64,000 bases of DNA from Salvia splendens (lineage: Eukaryota; Streptophyta; Magnoliopsida; Lamiales; Lamiaceae), in assembly GCF_004379255.2 (NCBI RefSeq), contig NC_056036.1, positions 39,074,076 to 39,138,075 of the forward strand, in the 5' to 3' direction. Numbering within the stretch: the stretch's first letter is position 1; each line of letters begins with the position of its first letter. Below the pieces are notes generated by a model. It had not been told where the DNA came from. It saw only the letters and a list, made by a program, of their open reading frames with translations, and ran no database searches. This document shows positions 35,134 to 46,100 of this stretch, in pieces. The position numbers and the translations under genes are program-made.

Positions 35134-35476
35134 TATGAGTGGAATTTCTTGGCCTCTCACCTTTTTTTTTATGACTTGTTTGTAATTGGTGTTAGAATTA
35201 GAGAGTGATTGAGAAGCCTTTTACAAAACAGTAAATATATGGGGGACAATATGTTTTAAAAATCAGATTGGTCCTACCACGAACCGGTAGGTAATCCGAT
35301 CCGATTCATCACTTATTATGTTAAACTGTTGTGAACTAGTGAAACCGGGCTGTTGGAAGGATGAAAACTATCAATTTTGTTAACTGTACTATATTAAATT
35401 TTTTGCAAATTATATAAACCAAATTAATAAACATCTCTCTCATCGAATATATTTCACTAGTAACACTAATTTTTGG

Positions 35477-35651
35477 CGGAACGGATCACCTACTCCAAAA
35501 CACCAATTCATTTCCTACTTCACACTCACAACAAAATTAAATAATCTTATAAACATGAGCAATTTTAATAAGTGATGATGAGTCCATTTTATTTTATTGT
35601 GAGTGTGGAGTAGGAAATGAATTGGTGTTTTGGAGTAGGTGATCCGCTCCG
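35477..35651. mobile_element. Mutator-type fold-back MITE downstream of CXE
   Basis: The 175-bp element is flanked by an exact 9-bp TSD AATTTTTGG (35468-35476 and 35652-35660). Terminal repeats are about 56 bp and nearly perfect (CGGAACGGATCACCTACTCC / CGGAGCGGATCACCTACTCC). They are separated by about 60 bp, so a transcript would fold into a long hairpin. The 9-bp TSD indicates a Mutator-like origin. Confidence 0.88.
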
Positions 35652-36183
35652 AATTTTTGGTCATTTCAAAACAAACTCAATTAATAGTTGTGTCACTTGT
35701 GTGCTTTATTTGATCGATTTCCAATTCGAGCTATTAAATACTGTAATTAATTATCATCAATTCAAAATTTGAAATATGAAATAGTCTGATTAATTCTCTT
35801 ATACAAGAAAAATGAGAAAAGGATATACATATAATTTTAAGTTACAATACAAAAACAAGGCTATTTACCGAGACCGTTCGCAAGCATGGTTAAATGTGCT
35901 CGGAAAATATTGAGCACCTAAATCTTTGCTCAGCAATAAACCGAGTACAATTGAAGGTGCTCAGCAATATCAGAAACGAGAGTGTTAATTGCAAGCAATT
36001 TCGAGTGAGTCAACATGCTCGGCCTGGTAATCAATCAATAATGGCAAGCACCATTTATGTGCTCGGAGAATAGCGAGCACAAATGATGTGCTCGGAATAT
36101 ATTAAAATAAACACATATCAATATTTTTAAGAAATGCCGAGCACCCTGTACTTGCTCGGAAAAAAGAAATAATTAATAATTAT

Positions 36184-38030
36184 TCAACAACAACAAGGAT
36201 TTAAAACATTATAAATATTACATATCAATATTTTGAAGCAATACAATACCTCGTAAAATTTTCATATGGATCCTTCACCATAAATGTGCATGAAAATATT
36301 AAAATTTATTTTAAACATAAAATACCAATATTTTTAAGAAAAGCCGAGCACCATACAAGTGCTCGGAAAATGCCGAGTACCATGTACTTGCTCGGAAAGA
36401 ATTAAAAAAATAATTAATAATTATTCAACAACAACAAGGATTTAAAACATTATAAATATTGCATATCAATATTTTGAAGCAATACAATACCTCGTAAAAT
36501 TTGCATATGGATCCTTCACCATAAATGTGCATGAAAATATTATAATTTATTTTAAACATAAAATACCAATATTTTTAAGAAAAGCCGAGCACCATATATA
36601 CATGCTCGGAAAATTCCGAGTACCATGTACTTGCTCGGAAAAAATTAAAAAAAATAATTAATAATTATTCAACAACAACTAGGATTTAAAACATTATAAA
36701 TATTACATATCAATAATTGGAAGCAATACAATACCTCGTAAAATTTGCATATGGATCCTTCACCATAAATGTGCATGAAAATATTATAATTTATTTTAAA
36801 CATAAAATACCAATATTTTTAAGAAATGCCGAGCACCATACAAGTGCTCGGAAAATGCCAAGTACCATGTACTTGCTCGGAAAATTTTTTTAAAAAAATT
36901 AATAATTATTCAACAACAACAAGGATTTAAAACATTATAAATATTACATATCAATATTTTGAAGCAATACAATACCTCGTAAAATATGCATATGGATCCT
37001 TCACCATAAATGTGCATGAAAATATTATAATTTATTTTAAATATAAAATACCAATATTTTTAAGAAATGCCGAGCACCATACAAGTCCTTGGAAAATGCC
37101 GAGTACCATTTACTTGCTCGGAAAAAATTTAAAAAAATAATTAATAATTATTCAACAACAACAAGGATTTAAAACATTATAAATATTACATATCAATATT
37201 TGGAAGCAATACAATACCTCGTAAAATTTTCATATGGATCCTTCACCATAAATGTGCATGAAAATATTATAATTTATTTTAAACATAAAATACCAATATT
37301 TTTAAGAAATGCCGAGCACCATACAAGTGCTCGGAAAATGCCGAGTACCATGTACTTGCTCGGAAAAAATTTAAAAAATAATTAATAATTATTCAACAAC
37401 AACAAGGATTTAAAACATTATAAATATTATATATCAATATTTTGAAGCAATACAATACCTCGTAAAATTTGCATATGGATTCTTCACCATAAGTGTGCAT
37501 GAAAATATTATAATTTATTTTAAACATAAAATACAAATATTTTTAAGAAATGCCGAGCACCATACAAGTGCTCGGGAAATGCCGAGTACCATATTCTTGC
37601 TCGGAAAAAATTAAAAAAAATAATTAATAATTATTCAACAATAACAAGGATTTAAAACATTATAAATATTACATATCAATATTTTGAAGCAATACAATAC
37701 CTCGTAAAATTTGCATATGGATCCTTCACCATAAATGTGCATGAAAATATTAAAATTTATTTTAAACATAAAATACCAATATTTTTAAGAAAAGCCGAGC
37801 ACCATATACGTGCTCGGAAAATGCCGAGTACCATGTACTTGCTCGGAAAAAATTTAAAAAAATAATTAATAATTATTCAACAACAACTAGGATTTAAAAC
37901 ATTATAAATATTAAATATCAATATTTTGAAGCAATACAATATCTCGTAAAATTTGCATATGGATCCTTCACCATAAATGTACATGAAAATATTAAAATTA
38001 TTTTAAACAGAAAATACCAATATTGATATT
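36184..38030. repeat. Eight tandem copies of a ~241-bp satellite inside the CACTA element
   Basis: Units begin with CAACAACAACAAGGATTTAA at about 36184, 36424, 36669, 36909, 37152, 37393, 37634 and 37877, a spacing of 240-245 bp. Each carries CCGAGCACCATACAAGTGCTCGG-like and CCGAGTACCATGTACTTGCTCGG-like imperfect palindromes plus a conserved CATATGGATCCTTCACCATA. Copies differ by a few substitutions. The last is followed by a partial, inverted-looking piece from about 38020. Confidence 0.92.
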
Positions 38031-39169
38031 TCATGTTCAAAATAAATTTTAATATTTGTGATGAATGATCCACAAATTTTTATATATGCAAATTTTCCGA
38101 GATATTTCTATTCACTAATAAAAAATATTGACATGTTTTAAATTATTATTGTTGATAAATAATTACTATTAATTAGTATATTTTTTTATGATTTCCGAGC
38201 ACTTTATATAGTACTCGGCATTTTCCAAGCACATATATGGTGCTCGCAACTGTTGATTAAAAATATTTATATTATAAGTTCAAAATAAATTTTAATATTT
38301 GTGGTGAATGATCTGCAAATTTGAGATTGTGGTGTAAATAGCTTTAAGGATCATGTGTAAATTGATTCGATCAGCATAGTTTTGGAAACTGATTTGAAGC
38401 TTGTGCTCCTATTCTTATGGTAAATTGAATGCATGTTTCTTGCTTGCTGAGACACAATTTCTTTCTTGGTCAACTCCTATTCTGAGCAAGTTTATTATAC
38501 TGCATTCTCAATATATAAGCAACGGCTCTCTTGTTATCCGATTCATGAATTTGAGCTTGTTTTGTGATTGTAGATACTCTTTTATGGAATGTGGAACCAG
38601 TTCTATGGCTTATCATTTTCTTCCTTTTTTTCGAAATCTGCTGTCAGCTGCCTTCTCATTAGTAAAAAATGCTGAATCTTTAGTATTGCTTACTCTAACA
38701 TACTAATAAATTGCTTAGGGCTTATGCTGGAAATGATGATTGCAATACCGAAGATGAATTAATTGATGAACTGAATTCTCATGTTTATATATGAAAGTTA
38801 AAAATGTGTTAAAGTTCTTACATGATTAGTAGTTTAGCAATGCTGTGAGATTTCTTACTCTGTTGGCTTAAACTTCTGATTGTGGTGTAAATAGCTTTAA
38901 GGATAATGTGTAAATTGATTGGATAAGCATTGTTTTGGAAACTATCTGAAATTAGCTTATTGAGCTGAGACACAATTTCTTTCTTGCTCATTACTAATAC
39001 TACTACTCTTGCTTGTATGCATATGATCTGCAGGACTTGTCCCAATTTTGGTTGTTATAGGTAAGCTCTGCTCTTCATTTTGTATACATTCGATCCTCAT
39101 TTTGTATATATTGTCTGGATTTTAACTCATTCGTTCATATATTGTGTGTATTTTAACTCATAAATTGCA

Positions 39170-39313
39170 ATGGTGCGGGAGGAAGCGGAGAAGAGGGAAC
39201 AACAAATGCAAGCCGATTCAGATAGGAAAATTGCAATGGTGCGGGAGGAAGCGGCTAAAAGGGAGCAACAAATGGAAGAGCGAATGAAAAACTCGAAAAA
39301 ATGCGTAGTTTAG
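39170..39313 (+). pseudogene. Coiled-coil fragment, likely C-terminus of a CACTA protein
   Basis: The 47-codon frame MVREEAEKREQQMQADSDRK... has two repeats of IAMVREEA-KREQQM and is strongly charged with a heptad-like pattern. Similar coiled-coil ends occur in plant En/Spm (Ptta) transposase-associated proteins. It sits next to the right subterminal arm. It may be the last exon of a lost gene; an exon-like stretch at about 39030-39060 precedes a GTAAGC donor. Confidence 0.45.
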
Positions 39314-39836
39314 TTTAATTTTGTAAGACAATCTTACTTATTTGAACTTTGTACAAAACAATCTTACCTATTTGAACTTTGTTTACTTGTGTATTCATTT
39401 ATTTATTTTTATTTTTTTAATAATTAAAAATATAGAATTTATATATTAAAAAATCTAAGATTGCAACTGCCGAGCACCAATCCTAAAACTTCTCCAAAAT
39501 ACCGAGCACATGGGTGTGCTCGCAGGTGCTTGGCGTGTCTCTTAAAACCTCTTGAAAATACCAAGCACATGGGTGTGCTCGATAGAGGTGCTTGCTACAT
39601 CAAGACATGGAAGGTGCTCGCCTTATTTCCTAGAACCTTTCAGAAATTCCGAGCATATAGCGGTGCTCGCAATTCCCGAGCACATGGAGGTGCATGCCTA
39701 TCCTAAGGCATGGTTGACCAGTTTGCCGAGCACTAAAAATGCTCGGAGAAATATTCCGACGAAGCAAATACCGACTACCTAAAGTACTTGGAATGTGCTC
39801 GGTATTTCCTATCTAATTACCCTTATTTTTGTAGTG

Positions 39837-41801
39837 TTATCCACTAATTATATTTATATTTTAAGTTATCCACTAAAACAATCTAACTCTTTTTATTTCT
39901 ACTACATTAATTATTAATTACGTAATTCATATTTTATTTAATAAATAATACTGTAATTTACTAATTACATGTGTCCCGCCCAAGATATTCTTTATTCTTT
40001 TCTTGTCACTATTAGTTGTTATCTTAAGACGGCATTTCTATGTTTATGAAACTAACAGATATCCTTAAATAAGGGTATGATATTTGATATGATGCAATTT
40101 GATTCTTTTACGACATGGTTTTCTTTGTTTATGAAACTAACAAGTAACTAACTTGAAAAAAACTTGAACAAGCCAAAAACTTGTTTTCACGTTTTGAGGT
40201 CCTCTGAATAGACATTTAATTTGGAAACATAAATAACGATAGAACAAACAAACGCTAAGTAATAGTTATTAAATAATTTATCATGCATGTCTCGTCCGAT
40301 GAAAATATACTACTCCCTCGGTTGATCTGTTTCATAGTAGCGGAAACATTTCTTTTCAGCACGGAGATTAAAAAAATTGTATTAAGTGAATTAAATTAAA
40401 GAAATAAAGTAGGAAATGAAAAAGGTAGAAAGATAAATAGAGAATAAAATAAGTGAGAAGAAATGTGTTGACTTTTGCTAAAAAATGAAATGATTTCACT
40501 ACTGTGTAACGGAGGGTGTACAAATTAAATGATTTGTCATGCACAATATCTAATGTCTAAGCTTTATACGTAATCTGGCCCAAAATTGCATCCAAATTTT
40601 GCCGTAGATCGCATCATAATAATTTCCAATATTTTACAGTATCTTTTTCATATTAATAGATTTAACATATAGTATCTTTTATTTTAGTCAGTTGTTTTTA
40701 TGAATCTTTATTTTGATCGAGTCAAGTTGGTAATTGGTATACTTTACTACTCCCGTCTTTGAAAAATAATGATAGTTGAAATGACACAGGTTTTAATGGA
40801 TAATTGATAAAGTAAGCGAGATATAGAAAATGTGATTGAAGTATTATAGTTGAGAATGGGTCCATCGTCATTAGAGAGAAAAAAATTTCCTAAAATAAAA
40901 AGTATAGAACGTTTCTATATTTAAGAAACGGATCAAAAAAAAATATTAATATTTTTAAAGTACGAAGTTAATATTAATTAGAAGTTTATGTGGATCATTA
41001 TTCATTGAGAAATAAGAAGAATATCTGTTCTTATACGTATTTTAAACCCTAGCACCTCTCTATCAAGACCATCTATTTAGACAAGATCGATACATTATGT
41101 TGGTTACAGTACATATACTTAGGGATGCTTCATATCGGATGAGATCTATTGACAAAATTCTTAAAATAGGTTCCGAAAATAGGCCACTTTTTTCTTCTTA
41201 AATTAAGCGTAATGCATTTTGAGAACATGTAAGTAAATTAGGTACACACATTCTTAAATCTGTAACCAATTAGTAAAATAGTGTGATATTCATTTCACTA
41301 TAATTAATCCAATTTTATGCATGAATTTAGAATATATTAGTAGTAGTATCTTTATTAATTACTTGACTTGATTTAGTTTGATTTGGTTTATTTTTGTTAA
41401 GATATCTTTTTTTTTATATATATTCATATCATGCGTGTAGTCTTTAGTATCTTTTCATATTTCCACTACTTTCTGCTTAAATATGTTCTCATTCCACCAA
41501 CCAAACTCTACTATATATAACTGTAATATAAATAAAGTTTGTTTGTGTCACTCAATTAACTTTCACAAGCCTCAATATGAAAATATCCAACAATTAAACT
41601 TTGTTAATAGAGGATATCATATAGTAATCTCACGATGTTAAAGTATGTTATGCATTTCGAACGTAAGTAATTTGATTTAACGAACAATACATAACTTCCA
41701 ATCAACAAAATTAGTAGTACTACTAATATTGATCATCGATTATTGAACCGGTCATCAAAAAATTACGTAAAATTAAATAATCCTACCAAACAGTCCCCTC
41801 C
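39837..41801. other. Intergenic with two MITE-like inserts
   Basis: A 206-bp Stowaway-like MITE (40313-40518; ends CTCCCTCGGTTG and AACGGAGGGTG, TA on both sides) and a more decayed one (about 40751-40945; begins CTCCCGTCTTTGA) are visible. From about 41548 the sequence (CACAAGCCTCAATATG, ACAATTAAACTTTGTTAATA) is paralogous to 42480-42538 and 49063-49110, part of the PMEI tandem duplication. Confidence 0.6.
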
Positions 41802-42371
41802 CTACTTGGTTGGGATGAGATCAATGGCCAGAAATGCGGAGAGACCGAATAATTCCGCTAGTTTGTTACCTCGTACAATAATTTTGTCATTAATTACTTT
41901 GGAGTCCACAACTTTTTGGCAACTACTGATGCAGTCCGTAGCAGACAGAAGAAGATCATACGACGCCGTTTGGTAGTCTCCCTCTTCCGTTTCGGCTAGG
42001 GCACTGCGGGTTGACCCTATTGACCAATCATACGACGATTTGCATTGTTTGAGTGGTGCCTCCGTTTTTGGATTTGAGCTCTTCTCCTTCAGTAGGATTT
42101 CGATGTGGCGGCGCGTGCGATTCGACCTCGAGATTCCCGATTTCATGATTTCGACGGTGAGATTGTACATGTTTGTCGCCGAAGCTACTCTTGGTTCTGA
42201 TTCAAGTGTTTCGTCGCACTTTTCAACGGCGAAATTTTTCCTAACTTTGTCGCAGACTTCCTTAATTAAAGGGGATGGAGAGGCGGCGTGGGGAGTTGAG
42301 AACAAGACTAAAATGAAGGGTATGAAAATGATGATGCGAGTGGAAAAAATTGAGCGAGACATTGTTGTCAT
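41802..42371 (-). CDS. PMEI-like protein, tandem copy 1
   Basis: Pectin methylesterase/invertase inhibitor family, a secreted four-helix-bundle protein of the cell wall, 189 aa. The N-terminus (IIIFIPFILVLFSTPHAAS) is a signal peptide. The Cys pattern is typical: VCDKVRKNFAVEKC pair in the N-terminal hairpin, then QCKSSYDW and TDCISSC in the helix bundle. The C-terminal NKLAELFGLSAF helix is kept. Whether it inhibits PME or invertase cannot be told from sequence. A TATA-like TATAAATA (minus strand, about 42416-42424) lies roughly 50 bp upstream of the ATG. A gypsy LTR begins only 168 bp upstream of the start, so any distal promoter has been displaced. Confidence 0.85.
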   Translation of the reverse strand: MTTMSRSIFSTRIIIFIPFILVLFSTPHAASPSPLIKEVCDKVRKNFAVEKCDETLESEPRVASATNMYNLTVEIMKSGISRSNRTRRHIEILLKEKSSNPKTEAPLKQCKSSYDWSIGSTRSALAETEEGDYQTASYDLLLSATDCISSCQKVVDSKVINDKIIVRGNKLAELFGLSAFLAIDLIPTK

Positions 42372-42538
42372 TTTAGAGGAGAAGGATGGGTTTTATAATA
42401 CTCATGGACTACTATTATTTATAGTGGTATTGGGGGTGATAAATCGGAGTAATATGATATCTATTATTTGTCTGGGCCACTCAATTAAATTTGACAAGCC
42501 TCAATATCACTCTTAACAATTAAATTTCGTAAAAAGAG

Positions 42539-43055
42539 TGATAGGGGACTCAACGACGTTATAATCCAAGACGAGGGGAACAAGCTGCACGGCCAGCCCG
42601 AACCTCCTGCAACAACCAATGTCGAGGTAGCTACGCAACTCAAGAAGCACGCCGCAAAGACGAAAGAGGTGCAACAACCAAAGAAGGATCGCCCCAAGAG
42701 GAACGCCCCCAAGCCGCCTCGCTACCGTGACTTCACGTGACATTAGAGATAGCAGATCTTTTATTATTTGTTGCCTTATTTAATTTTCCTATTTTTGGAT
42801 ATTTTTGCTTAGAATATTATTATTAAATCTTTTCGGGTTTTCTTCTTGATTCTTTCCTGAATCGTAGAGTCGAATCAAGCAGGGTCCGGACTCTATATAT
42901 AGAGTCCATTAGAGAGTCAAAATTATCTAGAATTAAGAAATAAAAATATCTTCTTCTCGAAACCGTGTGTTTGGAACCCTAGTTGCTGCTAGGGTTTGTG
43001 CCTATTTTTGTTATAATTTTTGTGCTCTTGAATCGGTAGAATTGGAGTTCTATCA
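42539..43055 (+). repeat. 5' LTR of the gypsy element
   Basis: 517 bp, TGATAG...CTATCA. It contains a 20-bp perfect palindrome GGACTCTATATATAGAGTCC (42888-42907) whose centre is the likely TATA box. The first ~200 bp carry, in frame, the lysine-rich coding tail of the polyprotein (stop near 42740). Confidence 0.92.
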
Positions 43056-43113
43056 ATTGGTGCTTCCATTGATCTCTCTTCTCCCGACCACGACCTTCAC
43101 ATCGCCACCGCCT

Positions 43114-46100
43114 ATGGCTACGTCGGACACAAAAAGCGGCGACGCCGCACCACCATCACCAATCAACTACACGAACGAGGAGCTTGCCCAGATGATATTT
43201 GATACGAATAGCCGTACGCGGGTCATGACAGGAAGTTGATGTCAATTCAGTTTGATCTTGAATCGTTTGCACGCAAACAGGATGCGTCAACTAAGAAGTT
43301 GAAGAATAGCCTTGCCCTTCCCCTCGAGGCAAGCCAGAATCGTTCGAAAGAACCTCCCGACCCCGCGGGTTTCAATCTGGCCACTCGGGCCTGGCGACTT
43401 CCGCCTTCGCTGACGACACCACCGCGAGGCGTCGATCTGGAGCCACTCCCATGAGTTAAACCAGAGGCACCCCGGTTTAATGGAGAGAACGAGCCTAATT
43501 GGATCCAGAAAATTCAGCGCTACTACAATCACCACTACACACCGCTTCAGGATCGCCTTTACCTGACGTCGTATCTGTTCGACCATCCGGCGTCAAGCTG
43601 GCTTACTTATTGGGAGGACAACTGCAAACACAAGACGTGGGACGAATTCCTCATGGCAGTTAAACATCGTTTTGACCCGGATTTGTATGTTGATTATGTG
43701 GGTCGCCTTGCCGAGCTCCGCCAGGCATCTTCGGTGGATGTTTCCCAAACTGAATTTGAGGATATCATGCAGAAAACAACCGACGTGGGCTCTGACACCC
43801 TTATTTCTTTATTCATTGCGGGGTTACATGACTCTATCAAACAAGAGCTGCTCACTAATCGACCACCGTCGCTGGACGCCGCCTTCGCCCTAGCACAAAG
43901 GCTGGCTGCTTCTCAATCTCTACTGTCTGCAATGACTGCTTCGCCGCGACCGTCGTGGCATAACCGCGACAACAGACCCAAGGCTACACAGGCGCTGGTT
44001 GTCACCAACCCGCCAAAGACTGCCACGACCCCGCAACCGCGTCCGGAGCAGAATACAGGGCCTATTGGTCGCTTCAACAACAAACCACGACCAAACTATC
44101 CTGTCATCCGTGTCTCCGCGGCTGAGCGCGCAGAGAAGACCCGTCAGGGTGAATGTTGGTGGTGTCCGGAGCCATATTCTCGCGAGCACGTCTACAGCAA
44201 GAAATTTTATGCACTCATGGGAGCAGACGACGAAGACGACTGGATTGATGATGAGAATGGGATACCGGAGGATGACGGTGAGACTATGGTTATCACGGGC
44301 GACGTGTCTAGTATTCATGTCATTAGTCCAAAAATTCGTCCCCGCACCATTCGTTTGAAGGGCAGGATTAATGATTCAGCGGTTTCTGTACTGATTGATG
44401 GCGGCAGTACCCACAATTTCATCCAACCCGCCGTCGCGGAACAGCTAAGTCTTCCTCTTCATGAGATTAAACCTTTTCGTGTTTTTGTGGGTAATGGCGA
44501 ATCCCTTTGTTGCTCTCACGCTTGCTTGCACACTCCAATTACAATGCAGGGTTATACGTTTGAGATCGACCTTTTTATCTTGCAAGTCAAGGGGCCGGAC
44601 GTCATACTCGGTGTGCAATGGCTGCAGGAACTTGGTGATGTCACCAAAAATTATCGCCATTTGACGATGAAATTTGATGTGGGAAACAAACCTATATTTC
44701 TTCAAGGCGAGGGAGCTGAACTGAGGCCTATCTCATATAACAACTTGTTCTCCCTTGTTGGCCAGGAATCAGATTGTGAGCTCTTCGAACTGGTCTCGGT
44801 TTCCCCAGAACTGACTACTGTCGAACCAGCCTGCCCACCACCATTGATTGACCCTGCCCTGGCATCGGTGTTAGCTAAGTTCCAGGTGGTGTTCTCCATG
44901 CCGATGGGCCTTCCTCCGTCCCGCCGCTGGGATCACAGGATCTATCTGCCGCATAACTCCAAGCCAGTGAATGTCCGCCCATACCGCTATCTGTACTTTC
45001 AAAAGACGGAAATCTCGCGCCAGGTTCAGGATATGCTTTCTCAGGGTGTAATTCAGCACAGTACGAGCCCCTTTTCGTCACCTGTGTTATTGGTTAGGAA
45101 GAAGGACGGCTCCTTTCGGTTTTGCGTCGACTATAGAGCACTTAATGCAGCCAGAACACCCGATCACTTTCCCATTCCGACGGCGGATGAACTCTTTGAT
45201 GAATTGAGTAGGGCCCGATTTTTTTCTAAACTGGCTTTGCATTCAGGATATCATCAAATCAGGATGCATAGTGACGACGTGCACAAAACTGCTTTTCGCA
45301 ATCATGATGGACATTTTGAGTTCCTGGTGATGCCTTTCGGATTGACAAACGCCCCATCAACCTTTCAGGAAGCTATGAATAGCATCTTCCAGTCGTTCCT
45401 CCGCCAGTTTGTTATAGTCGTCTTCGATGACATTCTAGTTTATAGTGCCTCGGTGGCTGATCACTCTCTTCATTTGGAGCAGGTATTACATACTCTCTCT
45501 GTCAACAGCTTTTATGTGAAGCAATCGAAATGTTCCTTTGGTGTTGATACGATCGATTATTTGGGACATATCATCTCCGCTGGTGAGCTACGGGCTGATC
45601 CCTCTAAGTTGGAGGCAATGACATCTTGGCCCACTCCATCCACAGTGAAGCAATTGCGTGGATTTTTGGGTTTGACCGGGTATTACAGACGTTTTGTGAA
45701 GAATTATTCCATTATCGCAGCCCCCCTTACTGACTTGCTTAATGAGGAAGCATTCGCTTGGTCCCCGCTGGCCGACGCCAGTTTTCTTGAGTTGAAATCC
45801 GCTATGAGTTCTGCCCATGTGCTCTACCTCCTAGATTTTGACTTACCATTTGTCATCGAGAGGGATGCCTCGGATTTTGGAATTGGGAATGTCCTCCTGC
45901 AGAATGGGCATCCTCTGGCATATTTCAGCAAGAAATTGGGGCCACGCCGTTGAGTTTCCTCGACGTATCACAAGGAACTCTACGCAATTGTTGAGTCGGT
46001 ACAAAAGTGGCGACAATATCTCCTCGGTATGGAATTTATCATTCGAAGTGACCAGCGCAGTTTGAAGGAATTACTTTCGCAGGTTGTACAGACACCGGAT

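Larger units (their letters stand above)
35845..39836. mobile_element. CACTA (En/Spm) element, non-autonomous
   Basis: This 3992-bp element is flanked by TTA (35842-35844 and 39837-39839). The right end read inward is CACTACAAAAATAAGGG, the CACTA signature. The left end is a mutated form, CAATACAAAAACAAGG. Both arms and the interior are packed with the subterminal word CCGAGCA/TGCTCGG (over 40 instances by eye), as expected for transposase binding sites in this superfamily. Apart from a short coiled-coil frame no transposase remains. Confidence 0.9.

Noticed and set aside
34214..35160. Other long frames overlapping the carboxylesterase
   Set aside because: They result from high GC3 of the real gene; no conserved motifs.
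35240..35350. Possible second hAT-like end (TTTTAAAAATCAGATTGG near ACCGGT words)
   Set aside because: It resembles the terminus at 31616 but no partner end or 8-bp TSD could be found.
36184..38030. CRISPR-like or centromeric array
   Set aside because: It lies fully inside a CACTA element with TTA TSD and carries that element's subterminal words.
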